This document shows, in pieces, positions 1 through 12,000 of a stretch of DNA of 64,000 bases. Numbering within the stretch: position 1 is the first letter of the stretch; the number at the start of each line of letters is the position of its first letter. Source of the DNA: Edolisoma coerulescens (lineage: Eukaryota > Chordata > Aves > Passeriformes > Campephagidae); the NCBI GenBank assembly GCA_013397115.1, contig VWZW01007179.1:1196315-1260314 (forward strand), written 5' to 3'. The position numbers and the translations under genes were made by a program. The notes beneath the pieces are model-generated. The model was not told where the DNA came from and did not search any database. It worked only from the letters and a program-made list of their open reading frames with translations.

Positions 1-360
1 GGGGCGTTTCGGGTCGCGCCGCCGCCGGAGCCCGCGGGGAGCGCGGTCTGAGCCCGGCCCGGGGCCGCCCCAAGGCCGCTCCCGCCGCCCCGGCCCCGCG
101 CGGCTCCTAAGCCGATCCGGCCTTAATGCCCGGCCGGGAGGGCCCCGTGTTCGGGCGCGTTTGGGCAGCGCTCGGGGATCCCCCGGGCTCCCCCGGGCTC
201 CCCCGGGCTCCAAGCGGCGCGTCCGTGGCCGGACGGGGGTACCGGAGGAGTCCCCGCTCGGTTCGTGTGGCACCGAGGAGAAATGTGTGCGCGGCGTGCC
301 TCGGAACGTCGAGTCCTGGGGTGGTTCGCGTCCTGCCGCCGCCACGGCCTGAACTCGGGG
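1..360. promoter_or_regulatory. CpG-rich promoter-like region at TECPR1 5' end
   Basis: The first ~360 bases are strongly GC-rich and dense in CpG, then the sequence changes abruptly to AT-rich intron-like DNA. It lies 2.4 kb upstream of the first TECPR1 coding exon, so it probably contains the promoter and/or non-coding exon 1. In mammals TECPR1 is head-to-head with BRI3, so the island may be shared with a divergent gene just outside the left edge (inference). No exon boundary or transcription start could be fixed. Confidence 0.6.
181..210. repeat. Three tandem copies of a GC-rich 10-mer
   Basis: The decamer ccccgggctc is repeated exactly three times head-to-tail inside the CpG-rich region. 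It is a tiny simple repeat, possibly polymorphic in length; each unit contains a CCCGGG palindrome. Confidence 0.85.
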
Positions 361-2787
361 ACAGGGCCCTGCTCTCCCGAGGAACATCATTGCTTTTATC
401 ATATGCAAGGAGTTGGGATATTTTTCTTGAATTCTGTAGCAATCAGCGTTTTGCCAGGCCACTGGAAATTTTAATTAACAGTATGTTATAGTCATTTAAG
501 CATTTTAGTTCTATCCGAAATTACCTGGCTGAGCTGCAGGGTGAGGAATAATTCGGCAGATCTGGTTTTTTCCAGGCCCCTGAGAATACCTGACAACTTC
601 TGCCTTCACTGAAAAGCACATAAGCCACCAGCACTGAGCATCCTTCAAAATTGGGCAATATCTGTCTTCATCTTCTGCAGCACAGCCAGTGCAAAGGGGC
701 CTGAAGTGAAATCTTAGAAGTTTATAATCCCAAATACATTTGGGATTTTCCCATGATTCCCCAAACACTGTCTCAAAAGTTCAGATGAAAGAATATGTAG
801 AAACTCTCACTTGTCTTGGCTGCCTTGAGTATTTCAAACCAGTTGCATTAGCCTGGGTTATTTTAATTGTCCCATCTATGTTTTTCTTAACTTCATAATC
901 TTTGGAACCTTCATCATTCTTTACTGAACTGCTCCAGGTACTTTTCTGCCTGCCTGGGCTGTCATTCCAGGTACAGGTCTTCATTTACATCTTTGCCCAT
1001 CTTTAAGAGACCCAAGCATCACTTTTCTTTGTTGCCTGGCTAGGTAGCTGTTGTCATTGCATTATCCATAATGCTTCCTTTACTCCAGACTCTCTGGCAT
1101 TCTTCTTACTTAAGTGCATAATATTTTCTTCTGTTCTAAACACTGCTTTGGAGAATTTTAACTGCTAATACTGAAAGGGTTATTTTCACAGCCTTTACTT
1201 TCCCAGTGATACACACACTGTAATTTCCTCCTCATCTTCACTTTGTTCCATTCCATTATTCCGTGTTATGTCCTTCTGTACTCCACTATGGGAGGTTATA
1301 AAGAAGGTAGATGGCTGATCCAAGAGCAGACAAGCATGCATGCCTTCAAAGTCCCAGCAACAACGAGGGAAAAACGGTCAAAACCAGCAGATTCATCTTA
1401 GTTATGCTACAGCTAATAGGAGAGTTTTGCTTGTGACCTTCCCCTGGTATCACTCATTCTCAGCTGCTGTGTGCTTCCTTATCACTGTTACCTGTTCTTC
1501 ACCTGTTGGATCCAGGTTTTTAGGTACTGAGCAGCCGCACTTCTATGAAGCAAAGATTCCTGATACATTCTCCACGGGATCCCATGGGAATTTCTGTGCT
1601 GTTCTTTGACACTGACCCAGCTGTGTGAGATTCTCCACAGTTTCACCACTGCCATTCCCATCCACAGGGCACGTCAGTCCCTGTGCACCACCACTTTTAT
1701 CAGAAAGCAGGCAGGCAGCTCTGCTTAGGCTCCTGTATTAAAAGCACAGTTGCCATTTGACAACAAAGAAGCACTGTTCCACGCTGACTCCAAGCAAGAA
1801 TTCCTCTTTCATTGTGTTGGGTCTGAGTCCACTTTTCTACCTTTCCTCTCCCAGTTCCCTGCTGCATAGTTAAAGGAGCTGAAGGCAAAGTTCAAAACAC
1901 TCATCAGCAGTTCTGACTGTCAAACATACAGAACAACCAAAATTTGCCTGTTTTGATGGCACCCAGAAGGTCAAGTGACAGAAATACACGGGCCTTTCTT
2001 GACTTCTGAAAGGACTGATGTGCACCTGCCTCACCCCTCTGAAAGGGCAGGGCTGCAGTGCCCAGAAAATGACAGGTTGTTATGTGATAGAACTGGAACA
2101 GAACTCAACCTGGTCTCTGCTGCCAAACCATGCTCTGGGTATACTTAAATTCACCACACCTATGTATATTAAAGATCAGATCCTAAAGCTGGATCTGATC
2201 CAAATGCTTTGAAAGAGGTTTCCTGGCAGGAGCAGGCAGTATGTCCATGGATTAAAACCAGATGTGTGCTTCTGGAGAAGCTCCCTTTCACATCCTTGCC
2301 TTTGTACCCGTGTAGGTGTGTTCTCACCTCTCCATGGAGAGGAGGCTGAGAAGGAGGGATCAGAGGATATCAGGGCTTTGTGGAGCTGAGATGAGCAGGG
2401 TGTGTAGCACCACCAGCATTACCAGATGTTGAGAGTGGAGCTGCCTGCTATGAAATGGTCTGTGCTGTCATCCCAGTTCAGAGCTGACATCTGTCCCCAG
2501 CCTGCCAGAGCTGTCCCGTTTCCTTCTGAGCTCTTGCAGCATGGACAGTAGTGGGCTGGTAGAAAGGTCTTTCAAATGGCTTTTCAGGGCCATCTGAGAG
2601 GTGTTGGCTGCACAGCTCTAACAAAGAGATCTGCTGCCAGCTTTGCACAGGCTCCTTTTAAAAAATCATCCCTTCCATCTTTAGTTAATTTGACTGATGA
2701 TGGCTCAGAGCACGACTGATCTGCAGTAGGTTCAAGGTCCATTTTGTACCCATCATTTCCATTAATAACCTCGGTTTTGCCTTTCAG
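361..2787 (+). other. TECPR1: Probable TECPR1 5' UTR/intron 1, no coding sequence seen
   Basis: After the CpG-rich start this stretch is AT-moderate sequence with no homologous coding segment. It ends in a good polypyrimidine tract and acceptor (gcctttcag at 2779-2787) leading into the first coding exon. I interpret it as intron 1; the exon 1 donor was not identified. Confidence 0.55.
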
Positions 2788-3020
2788 ATATGGCCATGCC
2801 CAGTTCCCTTTTGTGGGCTGTTGACATTTTTGGGAGGGTTTACACTCTCTCTACTGTTGGCCAGTACTGGGAGCTCTGTAAGGACACACAGCTGGAATTC
2901 AAACGGGTCTCTGCTGTCAAACAGTGCTGCTGGGGAATAGCCTGTGACCATCAAGTGTACACCTACGTGTTCTCAGGAGATGTTCCTATCAGATACCAGG
3001 AGGAAACCTATGAGAACCAG
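2788..3020 (+). CDS. TECPR1: TECPR1 exon 2 (first coding exon)
   Basis: Acceptor tttcag ends at 2787 and donor gtatga begins at 3021. Two in-frame ATGs occur, at 2790 (only 2 nt into the exon) and 2796 (gccATGc). The mammalian start MPNSVLWAVD aligns with the second, MPSSLLWAVD, and the downstream numbering then matches human. The exon encodes the first tectonin strands (WAVDIFGRVYTLS) and ends with ENQ at the start of the first DysF domain. Confidence 0.93.
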
Positions 3021-6000
3021 GTATGACAGGTACAGTAGCTCTGCCAGGCAGCCACTGCCTGGACTGCCAGCACGTCCCCCATCAGCTGTCCCGGTGTGTT
3101 TTCCTCACAGGAGGATTGAGCGGTTTCATTTGTTTTCATTTTTTACCAGAAATTTCTGAAGAGTACATCTATGTGCCAAATACCAGGTTATCTTTTAATA
3201 TTTAAATTCCCACATGAGTTATACTTGCCTGCTCCTAGCAAAAGCAATGGCAGTGTGAACTCCAGCCTGTTCTGTGGGAGCCACTGCAGACTGAAGCATT
3301 CACCCTTTGCACTGGGTGGTTTCCATTTCTCCTTTCCTCAGTGACAAAGACACAATTCCCTTAAGAAAATGTCCAATGTAACTTCCAGGCAACAAAGATA
3401 CATTATCAGAAATATATTATTCTTAAGAAAATGCTATTTCTTAGTGTTAAAAAGACTTCTCTAATAAAGGCATAACTTTCCATTAAAGTACAATGTTTCC
3501 AACTTTTTTGCATAGAAGTGTTAAGATGATCCTTTCCATCTGATGTACTTCAAAAGAATGTCTTTGAAACAATAGTATTTTAAAACAGTATTTTAAACGG
3601 TATTTTAAAGGAAATTTATCAGATTTGTTTTTATGTTAACCAGAAGTTATTTGGGAGAGAAAATTGATGGATTTTCTTCAGCACATTTCTCTGATTTCTC
3701 ATGGGCAATGGAATGAATATAAATTGGGAAAAGACATTAACTAACCTGCATGGGCAAAAATACAACAAATTAATTTTATACATTATTTAATATTGATACA
3801 GCTTTTCAGCCATTTAAGAATGTTCCTTTTATTGTGTAAACATGTTCTTTAAAAATGCAAAATTTAAAATTTTATTTGTTACTTTAAACCTTTCATTTTG
3901 TTTGTTCTAGGTGATGAAAAACAGAAAACAAAACACTAGAAAGCACAAAAAGAAATATTCTGCAAGAGCTAACAACGACAAAATTAAACTGAAGTAGTTT
4001 GCAGATAACGTGCAAGGCAATTTAGCCAGATTTCTAGTAACAGCAAATAACATTTTGTGTAAAAATTATAGACGGATTTTGAACCACTCATTTTCCACGT
4101 CCCCTAAAACGTAAGACAGTAGTACAGGACAGATTTTGCCAGTATTTCTATAGTATGTAGGAGTGTGGGGGGAGAAAATGACAGCTGTATTGGTGAAAAT
4201 CCTTGTGTTATTTGTTCTGTAACTGATTCAAGGCAGATTAGGGAAAAATATAAGATCCAGGGGAGATTTGCTGATACAGTTCTCTCGACACAGTTCCTGG
4301 CAGAGGCAGAGCTGTTTTTCTAGTGCAGACAAGATATGAATCATCTTTCTCTGGGAGCAGATTAGAGATACCAAGGCCACCTATGCAGCATTACCCTGAT
4401 GCTGCCGTGTCATGGTGCCATACATCACCACAGGAAAATATATAATATATTTTACTGTGCCTAGTAAAATATAGCATCAGATGTTCCTATTTCTGTAGCT
4501 GAAGCTGACTTAGTTGGGATGAGCTCTGCAGTCAGCCCTTCTTTGATACTCAGAAAAGCTTCCTCCAAAGGCTGTGTCAGGGAGGGCCTCATGGAGTGAA
4601 CACCTTCTCATTCACCCCAGGAATTTATTCCTCTTCCACTGCAGAAAATAAGAAACATGTCATGATTCCCTGTAGATGTCCAATGAGATAATGTGATCTC
4701 AAACAAAATACTTTATTTATTATTTCTGGCAGCGCTGGAATCCAGTTGGTGGCTTTTGTGAGAAATTACTGCCCAGTGACCGCTGGCAGTGGAGTGATGT
4801 GAGCGGGCTAAAACACCAGCAGCTTGATAGTTTCACACTGCCTTCACCACACTGGGAGTGGGAGTCTGACTGGTATGTGGATGAAAATATTGGAGGGGAA
4901 CCAACAGAGAAAGGGGTAGGTGAACAATACCAAAAAGAGATCTATTCTGGGAATCCTTACTCTGTAAAATGAAAGGAACTTTTATAGAAGTGTAAAAAGG
5001 CCTGTAAAAATAAAACTTGCCATAGATACTTCTTTCTGGGAAGTAGCTCAACTCTAATACAACAGAAGGAAGGATCTTGTTTGAAGGCTTTTGAAGTCTA
5101 TAGGAGCTTCTACAGAAGCTTTTTGCTTTTGATCAGGCCATGAAATCCTGGCAACTGAATGCCATTGTTATTTATGGTCTTTACTATGAAGAAAGTAAAA
5201 TGTTTTACTGTGTCTTGTTTGTTCTGTGTATATCATCCCGAGGAATTTGGGCACGATTCATAAATCATTCATGGAATTAGCTGATCTGTTAATGAGAGCT
5301 CTAGAGACACACAGAGTGACTTGTGCTGTGAGTCTTGTGCAGAATTGCTCTGAGTTGTGACTTCAAGCTTTCCCTTGATCCTGTTTTTCATACAAGAAAA
5401 CCTCTGTTTGCAGGGCTGGACTTATGCCATAGACTTCCCCAGCACCTACACAAAGGATAAGAGATGGAATTCTTGTGTCAGACGCAGGAGATGGATCAGA
5501 TACAGGAGATACAAATCACGGGATGTTTGGGCGAAGGTTCTGGATCTCTTTTAAATATTAAATAAACTGATTGTCTGAAATAATCAATTATAAGGGCAGG
5601 GAAGTTAATTTTTATGACTTCCCTGTAGGCTGGATTTAGATTCCTTCCTTCACTTCCAACTTGCTATTGTAATCATAAGTGGAAGGCTGGGATTTTTCAT
5701 AGAAACCTGTGGTAATAAGGTGCCAGATCTCATGCTGAAGCAATTAGAGATGGATGCTCAGCTCCTTTGCAAATTTCAGATCAACTTTTTAACTTCCTTT
5801 GGTTGTGTGACAAAGCACTCTCATTCGAGGTGGCTCCTGCCTTGTATCGTTCACCAGCTGTTCCTTTATCTGTGTGAAGAACTGTTCTTTAATAATTGTT
5901 GTTCCATTCTAAGAACATTCAGAATTTGTAATTTGTGATCTTTCAGCTTTCCAATTCTGTGTGCACTGTTCTGTGAGTAAAAATTTCCTTTAGTTAGGGT

Positions 6001-9000
6001 GTAAAACACAGACTTCTCCAGGCTGCCTTGGCAGCGTTTCCCCTCTCTGCATATGGAGGCCTTGAAGGAGAGGGAGAATCTCCATGCTCAGACACTCTAG
6101 GAAGTGCTACATAACCAATCTGCAAGAAACAGGTTAGGCCACCAGCCAAGTCACCTGTTTGCAGTGTCTCCTCTCCTCAACCTTCCTTCCCTTTGCTCCA
6201 GATTGTGTCCCATGATGAACCAGAGCAGCTGCCAGACCCTTTCAATGACATCTCCATCGGAGGATGGGAGATCACGGACGAGCCTCTCGGCCGCCTCTCA
6301 GTGTGGGCAGTTTCTTTGCAAGGAAGGGTATGTGTGTATTCCCCAGGTTTTCTGATAAAAGTTACTAGTGAAAAGGAGTTAAGCACTTGTAAAGCAAGGC
6401 AGGGTTGTTATTTTCTTATGTTGGTAAGGAAATGCACTGTTTGTGCATCTGGCAGAGGATGAAAAGCTGCTTTGGGACTACATTATGTAACAAGTTGTGT
6501 TGTAAATGGAAAGGCTTAGTGCCTCTAGGGTTGTTTTATGGAAGCCTTTAACCTCTATGAACAGGTGAATCTTAAAAACTTGGGCTGAATAGTATCTCAT
6601 ATACTGAAAAATGCCCAGAATGCTGACTGTGGTGCTGGTAACCAGGAGAAGGAGCTTTAAAACCTGACAAAGGTTCTGGTGAAGCATTGTGCTGTGCCTT
6701 TGGGGTGGAGAGACAGGGATGATTCAAGAGTTTAAAAAATGGTTTTCTAAGACTTACTGATCAGAAAGTGTTCACCTCCTGACCTGGCAATGTGGCATCC
6801 AGCTCTGAAATGTTTTCATTTTATTTTCTATTGAAAACTATACATCTTTCTCTGTTGGTGGTGGTGGTTTTAGGCCTCCCGTGAGGTCTCCTCTGGCTCA
6901 GTGCTGTGAAGATTTGATTCTTGCTTTTCTTCCTTCATCCTTCCAGCATGTATCTGATATTCCTTTGTCTCTAGACAGTTTCTAACTTAAGGTCTCACAG
7001 GGCAGAATGTAATACTTTTAACAGATAGCCTGAGCTCAGTCACATTTGGCACTGCCTGGAGAGGCAAGCAATCTTGGTTAAATTGTTCAAAATAAAATTC
7101 CCTATTCCTCATACTTTCTAGTAATACATGACAAGCACCCCAGTCTACAAGCTTACTTGACTGCCATTGTAAAATGCTTTCATTTCCCAAGTGAAAGTTC
7201 CCAGGGAAATAAAGTATTTCTAAAAATGAAGATTTAGCACTCAGCAGTCCTGCTGTGGAGCACTCATGTGACTGCCACAGGATGCTTTCTATGTTTGACC
7301 TTCTTGTTTTGATTGTGATCTACAGAAAATTGCACAGTCCAAGACCAGAAAATGGCTGGATGTCACCAAAGGCTGCACAGAAAATGGAATTTTTCCCCCA
7401 TATTGTGGCAAGCTCTGTTCAGTGAAAGTGAGGTCAGGCTGTCAGCTAACAGTAACATTTTTGTGTTATGTATTTGTGCACTCCTGGTTTATATAACATG
7501 CCCTGAAAGACACTGAAGTGGTTTAAATGTTGAAATACACACAAAACTTGTAGCAATAGGTTACTGTACCCAATCCAGATTCAGTTCCATGATAAAAGCT
7601 GCTCTGTAGAACAGCCTCCTCCCTTAGTACATAAGGAAATAGCTTCAACTGCATAATCAACATTTAAAAAAGTACCTTTAAAGGTCAGAGTGCCATACGC
7701 TACACAAAAAAATCCTGTTGTTGAAGGAGAACTGTTCTTTCCAGTTTGTCTTTACTCTTGTCTCAATGGTTTCATTGTTGTAGTGATATTTTTTTTCTTA
7801 TTTCTTTTGTTTTTGTTTTTTTAAACTTGTCTAGGTGTGGTACAGAGAAAACGTCTGCCATCACAATCCAGAAGGTTCCACGTGGTCCTTAGTCACCACT
7901 CCTGGTGAAGTAGTACAGATCAGCTGTGGACCCTATGACCTCCTTTGGGCAACTCTTTGGGAAGGGCAAGCTATTGTGAGAGAAGGAATTGATAGGAATA
8001 ACCCTCAAGGTAAAGTTTGTTAAATTTGGTTGGAAACCCCTTTGATTTGCATAGTGTTGAATAAGAAACTAACCTACAATGCCTTCTGGGTTCTGTCTTT
8101 TGCAGGAATTTCCTGGAGTATTGTGGAGTCTCCAAGCTCTGAAAATGGGATTATGCACGTCTCCGTGGGTGTTGATGTGGTGTGGTGTGTTACAAAGGAT
8201 AGAAAAGTAAGAGGGTCATGCTCTGCTTCTGCTTTGTTTCTTCCCTTTCCCTGTCTGCTGCTCTCAAACAGCAGTGCCACTTGCCCAGGAAGCGTTGGTG
8301 ATTTGGACTCTGTCCCCATGATTTGGGGAATTCTAGTTCCCCTTGCTGATATGGGAACGCTCTGTGGTTTGTGATAGTTGAGTTTGATTTAAGGAAGACT
8401 TTCTGCTTCTCTTCAAGTCAGACAGATTGGGGATTGGAATAGGGGATTGGTGGCGATTGGATAACGGGCCTCTTGAAGGGATATTAAGCATCAAAATCAA
8501 AGTGACTCCTGTTTCCACAAGGACTGAATTTTACATCAAAAGCAGCATGGGGAATATTCTCATCTACACTCATGATGCTATTTTTTTTATCTTCTTACTG
8601 CAACTGTTCCCTCCTCATCAGCCTTTTAATGTGGGGGGTTTGGTATTTAATTAGGTGAGATACCTCTTCTGTGGATGTGTGATTACTTTCTTACTGGAGT
8701 TTTAACTTAGAATGATAGAATGGCTTAAGTTGGAAGGGACCCATAAGGATCCTGGAGTCCAGCTCCCTGCTCCTCCACACTGACTTCAAAGCCAGGCCTG
8801 AACTCTGCATGTGCAGCAGTTCTGTTGAGTTTCTCTGGTGCAGTGAGTCACTGCTGTTCAGCTGAGCCATGGTAACAGGCTGTGCCCAGCCTGCTCCATC
8901 TGCCAGATAAACCCCCTGTAATAAAGGGAGATAAGCTGGTGTGTTTTCCTTCAGATCTGCCACGGGGCAGTCAAGTATCCTGATGTTATGGGATTCAAAC

Positions 9001-12000
9001 AACAGCTTCCAAGGGAGCTGCTTGCTACTACGTAACTATAAGGCTGTATGCCACATACAGAGGAAACTTGTTCCAGGTACCCAGCCCACAGCCACTTTCA
9101 GCTTGGTAAATTCAAATCTAAGGGGAGACAATGTAAAGAGCTGTACTGCTAAAGACATCCCCTTGACAGTTCCCTCTGGCTGCCCTGCTTCTAGGGTTCT
9201 TGAATGTAAGAACACTATTTAGAAGCCCATTCAGAGTGATCAAAAATAGCCTACATGCAGACATGTAATAGACAGTATTTTTCTAACAGCAGAGAAACTA
9301 ACTCTGTCACATTAAGTCCTAAAAAAAAAGTCTCCTTGTGGGCTCTTGTGGCTGCAGGTGGACACACAATGTGGGTACTATTGGGAGAATTGTTTTATCT
9401 TTATCTGATAAAGAATCAAGGAAGTAATTGACTTCTTAAGACAATGTTGCAAATCAGTATTAGAGATTAAGACCAATCCACTAAAGAAACTAAATTCCTG
9501 ATAATGCAGAAGGAGGAAAATCTGAACTTTCTGTTGTTATTCTAGGTGTGGTTTAGAAGAGGAGTGAACTCACATAATCCTTGTGGGACAAGCTGGATTG
9601 AAATGGTTGGAGAAATGATGATGGTAACTGTAGGCTTGAACAACCAGGTAAGAGAACTGGGGAGCTGGGGAGGGTATTTACATTCCCCTCTGTACAGGCA
9701 CTGCTCACATGTGGTGAGGGTTGTCAGCAGTGCCAATAGGGCTGGCTGGACAAAGGGCCCTGGGCTTCAGCTGCTGGGAGGGAAAGTGGCTGAATTCTGC
9801 AGTTCTGCACCTGAAGGTGACAGTCAGCACGTGCCTTGTATGGCCCAGGGAGGTGCAGGCAGGTTTTGGTACAGAATTTTGTTCTGCATCTGCAGTGTCA
9901 GCACTAAGGAAGAACACAAAAGGAAAATGCTGTGTCCAGCAGTTTCCTGTGCTCAGTTCTGCACCACTGCACCTCTTTTGTATCTGATCCCTACTGCATT
10001 CCAAGGCACTTCCTTCACCAAGCCCTTTCCCTCCCTAGGTCTGGGGGATCGGCTGCGATGACAGGGCGATTTATTTTCGTCAAGGTGTCACACCAAGTGA
10101 GCTCAGTGGGAAGACATGGAAGGCAATTGTGTCTGGCAGAGAGAGTGACAGATCTCAGACTGGGAGCTCAACAAGTCTGCTCAGGTACTTCACGAAATAC
10201 CTGCTCAAGACTTTGTACAGCAAGAGTTTCAATGCTAGGAGATATTTCTTTACATTCAAGTGGTACAGACAGGGAGGAGCGGGGAAGACATTATGTATGC
10301 TGAAAGGCATTTGCATTTTTGCCATTAAAATTAACAATAAGCAGCAGTTGTTGCACTCAGAGAAGAATCTGAAGCTCCCACATTGGAATTCACTGCATGC
10401 TTGAAGTAAAGCATGTTCCTCTGGGCATACTATCACTACCTGGAACTAGTCTCTAATAAGAGAAAATATGGTCTTTAATAAGAGAAATACCACAAAGAAG
10501 TGTCAATTCCACTTAGGAGTTATTATTCCTGAGTGTCACTGTACGTTTCTTTTCCTAGGGAGATTAAATCAGTTACTCCCCCCTGCCTGCTGGCCTCTGG
10601 GCTGTGCCACACATGCCAATGGATCTGGGAGTGCTGCAGAAGCTACTTGTTTGAGCCAGACTGTGTGCTGAGAAGTTCCCTTTAGCAAAGACAAATCATA
10701 AAGTTAATAATGGGCTTTAAAAAATACTATTCATTATTTCCTATTCAGAAAATGCGATGTTGCTTCAGTGTTTTCCTGAGAGCTGTAGGCAGCCAACACC
10801 ACCAATTGTTTGAAAAGATCAATGAAGTTCCTTCCTACGTTTCAGATTTATTAGACCAGTTTGCCAGACTTGTGTTGGACTCTTTCCCCTGATGATAGAA
10901 TTTGACCTTTAAAAGAGAAATCTGCTGTTTCTCTCCTACAGTGAAACACTTAAGTCAATTTCTGTGTGTCTGTGATCTAAGGCCTGTGCTAATTTACGAT
11001 GCTTTGGATGATAATTAATTATCTATTTGTCCTTCAGTGCTGGCTGTTTCTTTACTGATGATATTCAGAACCAAACAAGCGCGGTCATTCAGGGTGATGC
11101 AGATCCTTCCTCTGATACAGAGCTGCCCGGTGTGCCCACGAGCCCTGCCAGCACTGCCCTGCTGGGAGCTGCAGCCGCTGGGAACGGCCCAGCCAGCCAG
11201 GCTGAAACATCTGCACAGCTGCCTGTGGATCCTCTGCACTCTGAGCCAGGAGAGGCCACTGCTGCTTCAGCTACTAATGAGAAAAATAACCTTGAAATGA
11301 ATAAATCTCCTGCAAACCCAAATCCTTCTGCAGAACTGCAGTGGATAAACATTGACTTGAAGGAGGCTCAGAAGCAACCAGTCCTCTCTGTCAGCAGCTT
11401 TGCAGACACATCCAGCCTCTCTTCCCTGGGCGTGTTCTCGGTGGGAGCTGAAGACCAGTACGGAGCCGATGAGCACCCACTGTGGGCCTGGGTGTCCGGG
11501 GGAGGCTGTCTGGTAGACCTGCACAGCCCACTGAAGTGGTTCACTGCTCCATCAGGTACTGGCCAGGCACCACAGCACACCCCAGTTCCAGTCACAGTTC
11601 CATATGCTCTTTAAGAAAGATGTTGGTTTGTTTTTTCTGAGCGAAGCCATGGTGCAGAACTTGTGCTAACCCACTTTCTCTTACTGCAGCTTGTTAATAG
11701 GTTCCATGACTGAGCATACTGCTGCAGTATTTAGCTGTAGAGCACTTTGGGCTTCAGATAAATAGATGTAAAAGTGGTATTTTCTACTGAGTTTCTGTAA
11801 CAATTTTGTAAAGTAATCTGTGCTGGATCTACATCTCATTTTTAATTGTACTGAGACTGCAACTTTGAGCAAAACACATATCACTGAACAGTGACAGGAA
11901 GGAGTGAAAAGGGCTCTCTTGGGAGATGCAGATGCCAGCAATAACTGCCTCACTCTGCCATTCCTACTGAGATGGGTAAAATAAACCATGAACTGTGGCA

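Noticed and set aside
126..491. 121-residue open frame at the left edge
   Set aside because: It lies in the CpG-rich promoter/5' UTR region, runs on into AT-rich sequence, and shows no recognised domain or conserved start.
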